The notes under the pieces are model-generated. The model saw only the letters and a program-made list of their open reading frames with translations, searched no databases and was not told where the DNA came from. From a virus, in IMG/VR virus record IMGVR_UViG_3300001419_000004, positions 5-64,004 of that record: a DNA stretch of 64,000 nucleotides; one strand, written 5' to 3'. Each line of letters starts with the position of its first letter. Position 1 is the stretch's first letter. The position numbers were made by a program, and so were the translations under genes. Shown here piece after piece: positions 59,858 to 64,000 of this stretch.

Positions 59858-62551
59858 TTATTCTTCGTCGTTCTCTTCAGCTTCGTCTTCACTATCATCT
59901 TCGTCGTTCTCTTCAGCTTCGCCCTTAGCTTTGAATTTGTGCTTTTCTAACGCTGGAGGTAAACTTTCTGACACTGCCTCAGACCCTTCTGCTTCTTCAC
60001 TGGCTTCAGACTCCTCAACTACCTCTTCGCCGTCTGGCTCAGCAGTGAGTTCTTCAACCCGCTCCATAGCATCTGGCCCATCAGCCTGCTCTTCCATAAT
60101 TTTTGCTGTCTCATCAATCGAGTCCTCTGTAATTCTTAAGGATTCAATATGTTGATCCAACCATTCCACAAAAGCATCTGCTTCAGCTTCCTGGTCGGAC
60201 ATAGCCGACAGGAACAACGCGCCAGCGACTAACTCATCTGGTACTGGCACCTGGACTTCGCCATTCTCACTTAAAACAGCGGTAGGCTTTTCAGTGTGGT
60301 CCAGGACGAATTTAACATCTTTAAACTGCCCTAAAACTGCATTATCCATTTTATCAAGCCACTGGAATTTGCCTTCTTTAACTAGCTTACTTACAGCAGC
60401 CTTCTTCAGCCCGCGCTTTGATAATTGCACCAATGGACTCTTATATTGATTCTCACTTATCCCATCATCAGAATCCTTACCCTCACCCATGCCCTGTTTC
60501 CTAGCCTCTAGCCTCTTAGCAAGTAATTGGCCAGCCAAATCAGTGACATCTTGCTGCTGTTGTTTTGGGTCTTGAACACCACCAATTTTGGCTTTCATCT
60601 TATCGCGAACCCATGCTTCAGCATGTGCCTGCAATGCATCCGGGTCTTCTTCTTCTGGATTTTCTAGAGAATCGCCAAATGCTACAGCGTCGGAATCAGA
60701 AATCTCTTCCATAAATGTCTGGTAGCTCTTATCGATTTGGACATCTTCTAATTCAATGTCCGCCGGAAGGCTATATGGGTCGTCTGATTCTTCTACAACT
60801 TCTTCTACTTCTTCAGTCTCAACTTCCTCTACTTCTACACTTTCATCTACACTATCTTGTGTAATATCAATTACGCCACCATCAATGCCTTCACTCTTCA
60901 AAAAATCAGCTACCGCATCATCGGATTCCGCAGATTCAGAAATTGGCTCATCGTCTTTCTCTTTCGAGGCGGCTAAATTTAGCTTCTCTTCCTCTTCCTC
61001 ATCACCAATGTCTTCGCCTTCCAAGTCTATATCATCAAGCGATGATAAATCAAACTTGCTGCCCTCTTCTTCAGCAGACGGCTCCAAGGCCGGGGCTGGG
61101 GCTGATGCCTGTGCACCTTGTGCCATTGCGACTGGATCCATCTCTATGCTAACTTTAAGCGGTTTATCTCCACCACCACTAACTGTTGCCGCATCAAGAC
61201 TACCAGCCTCGCCAAGCCCTGCATCAGCATCAAGGTCGCCAGCTGGCTCATCCTCTAGTGGGCCAGGCATTTCATCGAAGTCATCCATCCCTTGCATCTT
61301 ATCGATATGGCGTCTCACTGAGTCTAGAGTCTCCATAGCTTTCCATACAGCTTGAGAATCTCCAGTCTGCCTCAGGTCCTGAATCATGGCATCCAACTCT
61401 TCCTTAGTTGGGTCATCAACATCGCCACTTTCGACCTTCTGCTTCAGCATTTCCAAACCACTTATCAGTGCACCCTTAGTGACTTCACCAGTAGCTTCTA
61501 GTATCACACCTAAGAATTGGTCGTATGCCTCTTCAAAGTCCTTAGCTTCAGATAACGTGTCAACATTTTCTAGCATTACTGGATGATTTGCACGTTCGGC
61601 TGTCTTACGCCAAGCTTCAATCAGGTCAATGCGGTTTGCCTTTAAATTAGTCTTGCGCATCAACGTAGCAACATCGCCAATCAGGTCTTCATTAAAACAC
61701 GCCTTGGTTGCTAAGGTATTCGCAACCAATGTATTCCAATTATGGGCATCTAGCAGACAAAATTCCTGGTGTTCGCGCAAGAATTTGCCAGCATATTCTA
61801 CAGCCTGCTCAAGATTGTCTTTGCAGATTAATCCAGCGATGGTCTCTACAAGCGTTTGGAAATTACTACTTTGATATGCACCCTTGGCCGCTTCTTGCAT
61901 GTGACGAGCGACTAGCTTGCGGGTCGTAAGCTCCGTCACACCTAATTTCAAGTCGCGGAAATCATCATCAATAAATGAAGCCTCTATTTGGCCAGACTCA
62001 TTCAGAGTAACTTTATCAGATAGACATTCAATAATTCTATCCGCTAGCGTGCGTCCATTGCTGTCTTCGCTGACCGCAATATGGCGAATAATTCCATCTT
62101 TTGTCTTCACAATGCCGCTAGTAGGCACTGCGGTAGACCTAAATCGACTGGCTGCAATTTTATTGAAAGCCGCATCGACAGCTTTCGCATCACCTGTCTC
62201 AATCGCCTCAACTAGAGCAAGGCAAGATTGCTCAAATAGTTCTGGCTTTTTATCTTCATGCAGCTCAATCATTTTGACATTAGTAATCTTGACCCTACCG
62301 CCTTTTTCACGTGCATGTTCGGCGACCATGAAGTCGTGTGATTCAACGTCTTCAATAATCATCCTATTGCTTTGTAATGCGGTAAGTTCCCACTCGCGGC
62401 CATAACGCCCACCCAATCGTCTAACAGCATCTTCAAAAAATGCCACTTGAGATTGCGCAGAATTATTGATGGCAGACAAGAACTTCCTGGTATCCATTGT
62501 CATTTTCTCATCAATGACGGATGCAGTAGACTCCTGATTTCTATTAGCCAT
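59858..62551 (-). CDS. Large acidic head-core-type protein
   Basis: About 897 residues from the ATG at 62551 (GGAG six bases upstream; the TTG four codons earlier is rejected). The N-terminal 380 residues are helical. The middle (about 420-650) and C-terminal tail are strongly acidic with Asp/Glu runs, likely disordered. SES, LSE and ILE/A sites fit protease cleavage. It occupies the place of T4 genes 67-68 between portal and protease. It is probably an expanded head-core or internal protein. No homologue is recognised. Confidence 0.65.
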   Translation of the reverse strand: MANRNQESTASVIDEKMTMDTRKFLSAINNSAQSQVAFFEDAVRRLGGRYGREWELTALQSNRMIIEDVESHDFMVAEHAREKGGRVKITNVKMIELHEDKKPELFEQSCLALVEAIETGDAKAVDAAFNKIAASRFRSTAVPTSGIVKTKDGIIRHIAVSEDSNGRTLADRIIECLSDKVTLNESGQIEASFIDDDFRDLKLGVTELTTRKLVARHMQEAAKGAYQSSNFQTLVETIAGLICKDNLEQAVEYAGKFLREHQEFCLLDAHNWNTLVANTLATKACFNEDLIGDVATLMRKTNLKANRIDLIEAWRKTAERANHPVMLENVDTLSEAKDFEEAYDQFLGVILEATGEVTKGALISGLEMLKQKVESGDVDDPTKEELDAMIQDLRQTGDSQAVWKAMETLDSVRRHIDKMQGMDDFDEMPGPLEDEPAGDLDADAGLGEAGSLDAATVSGGGDKPLKVSIEMDPVAMAQGAQASAPAPALEPSAEEEGSKFDLSSLDDIDLEGEDIGDEEEEEKLNLAASKEKDDEPISESAESDDAVADFLKSEGIDGGVIDITQDSVDESVEVEEVETEEVEEVVEESDDPYSLPADIELEDVQIDKSYQTFMEEISDSDAVAFGDSLENPEEEDPDALQAHAEAWVRDKMKAKIGGVQDPKQQQQDVTDLAGQLLAKRLEARKQGMGEGKDSDDGISENQYKSPLVQLSKRGLKKAAVSKLVKEGKFQWLDKMDNAVLGQFKDVKFVLDHTEKPTAVLSENGEVQVPVPDELVAGALFLSAMSDQEAEADAFVEWLDQHIESLRITEDSIDETAKIMEEQADGPDAMERVEELTAEPDGEEVVEESEASEEAEGSEAVSESLPPALEKHKFKAKGEAEENDEDDSEDEAEENDEE

Positions 62552-62618
62552 TACACGCTCCAATAACTAGTTACCCAAACTTATAAATATATTTGAACAG
62601 ACAGCATAAAAATACTAT

Positions 62619-64000
62619 CTATCTCTCTACCAACACATCCCGAAATTCCATCACTACTTTATCACGTACCTCTTTGTCTATAATAGACTCAATAAGTACG
62701 TTTTCGCTATCCTTGCGTTTTAATCCGTCTAACTCATTATTATTTAACAAGTTAATATATGCTGACAAGCTTGGAGAATTTACTCGCTTATTGACACGAG
62801 ATATAAATTCACGCAATAATTCATATTTATTCTGATTCGCTATTTCTATTAATATATTCTTATTGCGTTTATCTAGTCGCTCGCCCACCTCGCCTAACCC
62901 CGCCAAATCAGCCTCTGGTGGCTCCGCTGCAGCAGCTTCAGCTCCACCTTCGGCTTCTGCACCTTCTAACCCTTCTAGTCCGCCCTCACCTTCAAGACCT
63001 GGCAACTCTTCGCCACCACCGGGAAGGCCAAGGCCCCCGAGGCCGCCAAGGCCGCCACCCTCTTCTTCCGTCGGCAATTCAGTCTGTTTGGACATAATCT
63101 CAGATAACTCATCTATTTCGTCCGGGCTTAGGTCTGTAAACCGCGTCACAATCCATTCACGCGGGAACCAACCGAGGTCTTTAAGGTCAGACATAACAGC
63201 AGTGCGTCCTTGCCATGTTTCCATTCTATATAATTCATCAATTGCGCTGGTTGCACTCATACTGATTTCGAAATTCTTCAAATCATCAATCGAATATCCA
63301 GCCATGGCCAGATGACAAATTGCAACCTTGGTTAACCCAATAGAAATTTCGCGCTGCACCCACTGTACTGCTTTGGCGAATTGTGCATCGCTTGATGATA
63401 ATGATTTCTCTTGTTCTTCCCCAGAGCCTTCACCGACACCCACACGTTTAAATGGGATTTTAGTCGGGGCAATCATCTTCTTTTTAAAATATTCAATATC
63501 AGCAATTTGGTCAAGATTCTCAGCACCCTTAAGAGTAGTAATATCTGGGCTGGTCCCGTCCGGTCTAACAGGAAGGAAGAAATCATCTTCTTGAATCAAT
63601 GGGGAGAATCTTTCGTTGAACTTCCCGGTTCTAGGGTCATAAAATCGTTGCTGCTTGAATGTTCGTGCGATGCTTTGCATAAACTCAGGGACATCTTTCG
63701 CTGCAATATTTCCAATTGGAATCTTGAATATTCTTTTTTCTGGTGCTCTAGTAATCCTATAAATCAACGCAGCATCTTCCATTAAGCGCAACTGTTTAAA
63801 TGCTTTCCTACCACCCTCCATAATCGAATTATGTATAACTATGCCATCTGCGACAAAATTATGATATTCAGATTCAACCTGAATATCACCAACTTCTATT
63901 TCATCGCCTTCCTCTATTGAAATTACTCTCTCAAATAACGCATTACCTTCAAAAGGCAATTCAGACTGATAATATGTTAATTGATGTCTTAACGCACCAA
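62619..64000 (-). CDS. Portal protein, gp20-like, C-terminal part with intein
   Basis: The frame continues to the window edge, so the N-terminal extein is outside. From the intein end (residue after HN) it reads as a T4 gp20-type portal: ALIYRITRAPEKRIFKIPIG, VPEFMQSIARTFKQQRFYD, DFFLPVRPDGTSPDITTLKG, NLDQIADIEYFKKKM. It forms the dodecameric DNA entry ring. After the portal core a Gly/Pro/Glu-rich insertion (about 310-370) and a C-terminal helical tail follow. Confidence 0.92.
   Translation of the reverse strand, partial: GALRHQLTYYQSELPFEGNALFERVISIEEGDEIEVGDIQVESEYHNFVADGIVIHNSIMEGGRKAFKQLRLMEDAALIYRITRAPEKRIFKIPIGNIAAKDVPEFMQSIARTFKQQRFYDPRTGKFNERFSPLIQEDDFFLPVRPDGTSPDITTLKGAENLDQIADIEYFKKKMIAPTKIPFKRVGVGEGSGEEQEKSLSSSDAQFAKAVQWVQREISIGLTKVAICHLAMAGYSIDDLKNFEISMSATSAIDELYRMETWQGRTAVMSDLKDLGWFPREWIVTRFTDLSPDEIDELSEIMSKQTELPTEEEGGGLGGLGGLGLPGGGEELPGLEGEGGLEGLEGAEAEGGAEAAAAEPPEADLAGLGEVGERLDKRNKNILIEIANQNKYELLREFISRVNKRVNSPSLSAYINLLNNNELDGLKRKDSENVLIESIIDKEVRDKVVMEFRDVLVER
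63828..64000 (-). other. Intein C-terminal segment within portal gene
   Basis: Residues upstream of the junction include EYHNFVADGIVIHN, the C-terminal intein blocks F and G, followed by Ser as the +1 extein nucleophile (SIMEGGRKAF). The N-terminal block A and any nuclease domain lie beyond position 64000. Splicing would join the two portal parts. Confidence 0.88.

Overview
This window is part of a large tailed-phage (Caudoviricetes) genome with a T4-type head. On the minus strand at the right end lie, in T4 order, a gp20-like portal (interrupted by an intein), a large acidic protein, a gp21-like prohead protease, a scaffold protein and a major capsid protein. The rest holds fibre and appendage genes, nucleotide-metabolism genes, a sigma-like factor, a GroEL chaperonin and many small uncharacterised genes. 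The host may be a planctomycete or relative. A phage protein at 37878-38507 combines a signal peptide, a dockerin-like repeat and a PEP-CTERM tail, and a fibre carries a very long Ser-rich tract; both are typical of such bacteria. This host assignment is inference. Genes are tightly packed, often with ATGA or TAATG overlaps, and use the standard code.

Layout. 1-1.1 kb: two 26-residue-repeat proteins. 1.1-3.0 kb: LAGLIDADG nuclease fused to a DNA methyltransferase. 3.0-4.7 kb: virion-like protein. 4.8-10.3 kb (+): P-loop kinase, Rrf2-like regulator, adenosine deaminase, sigma-like factor and two unknowns. 10.3-14.2 kb (-): Ser-rich hydrolase-like appendage, beta-helix protein and a small protein. 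14.4-18.4 kb (+): HTH protein, methyltransferase-like protein and a fibre. 18.4-19.9 kb: Vsr-like nuclease fused to a Mom-like domain. 19.9-23.6 kb: dUTPase, dNMP kinase and small genes. 23.6-31.5 kb: collagen-like and beta-helix fibres. 31.6-33.3 kb: GroEL. 33.3-37.8 kb: a four-domain sulfo/glycosyltransferase, a GT4 glycosyltransferase and a cupin. 37.9-45.5 kb: PEP-CTERM protein, a degenerate DnaQ-like protein, small internal-protein candidates, a serine protease, a vWA protein and dCMP deaminase. 45.5-45.9 kb: two tRNA-like genes that look circularly permuted. 45.9-52.2 kb: small proteins, including an expanded paralogous family. 52.2-59.0 kb: capsid and scaffold genes interleaved with homing endonucleases. 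59.1-64.0 kb: protease, acidic core protein and portal.

The strongest unusual signals are these. (1) Two tandem tRNA-like units have the T-arm and 3' acceptor strand before the 5' acceptor strand and D-arm, each with a perfect 7-bp acceptor stem and a 23-nt linker. (2) Four homing-type nucleases are each fused to a DNA-modification domain: two LAGLIDADG-methyltransferase and two Vsr-like-Mom-like. (3) Two of these nucleases sit behind structural genes whose C-terminal peptide occurs again, synonymously recoded, on the far side of the nuclease gene; this looks like a footprint of homing. (4) Several small proteins start with MKL..LYE-like peptides ending in the (L/I)xE signature of T4-type prohead proteases, suggesting capsid targeting.
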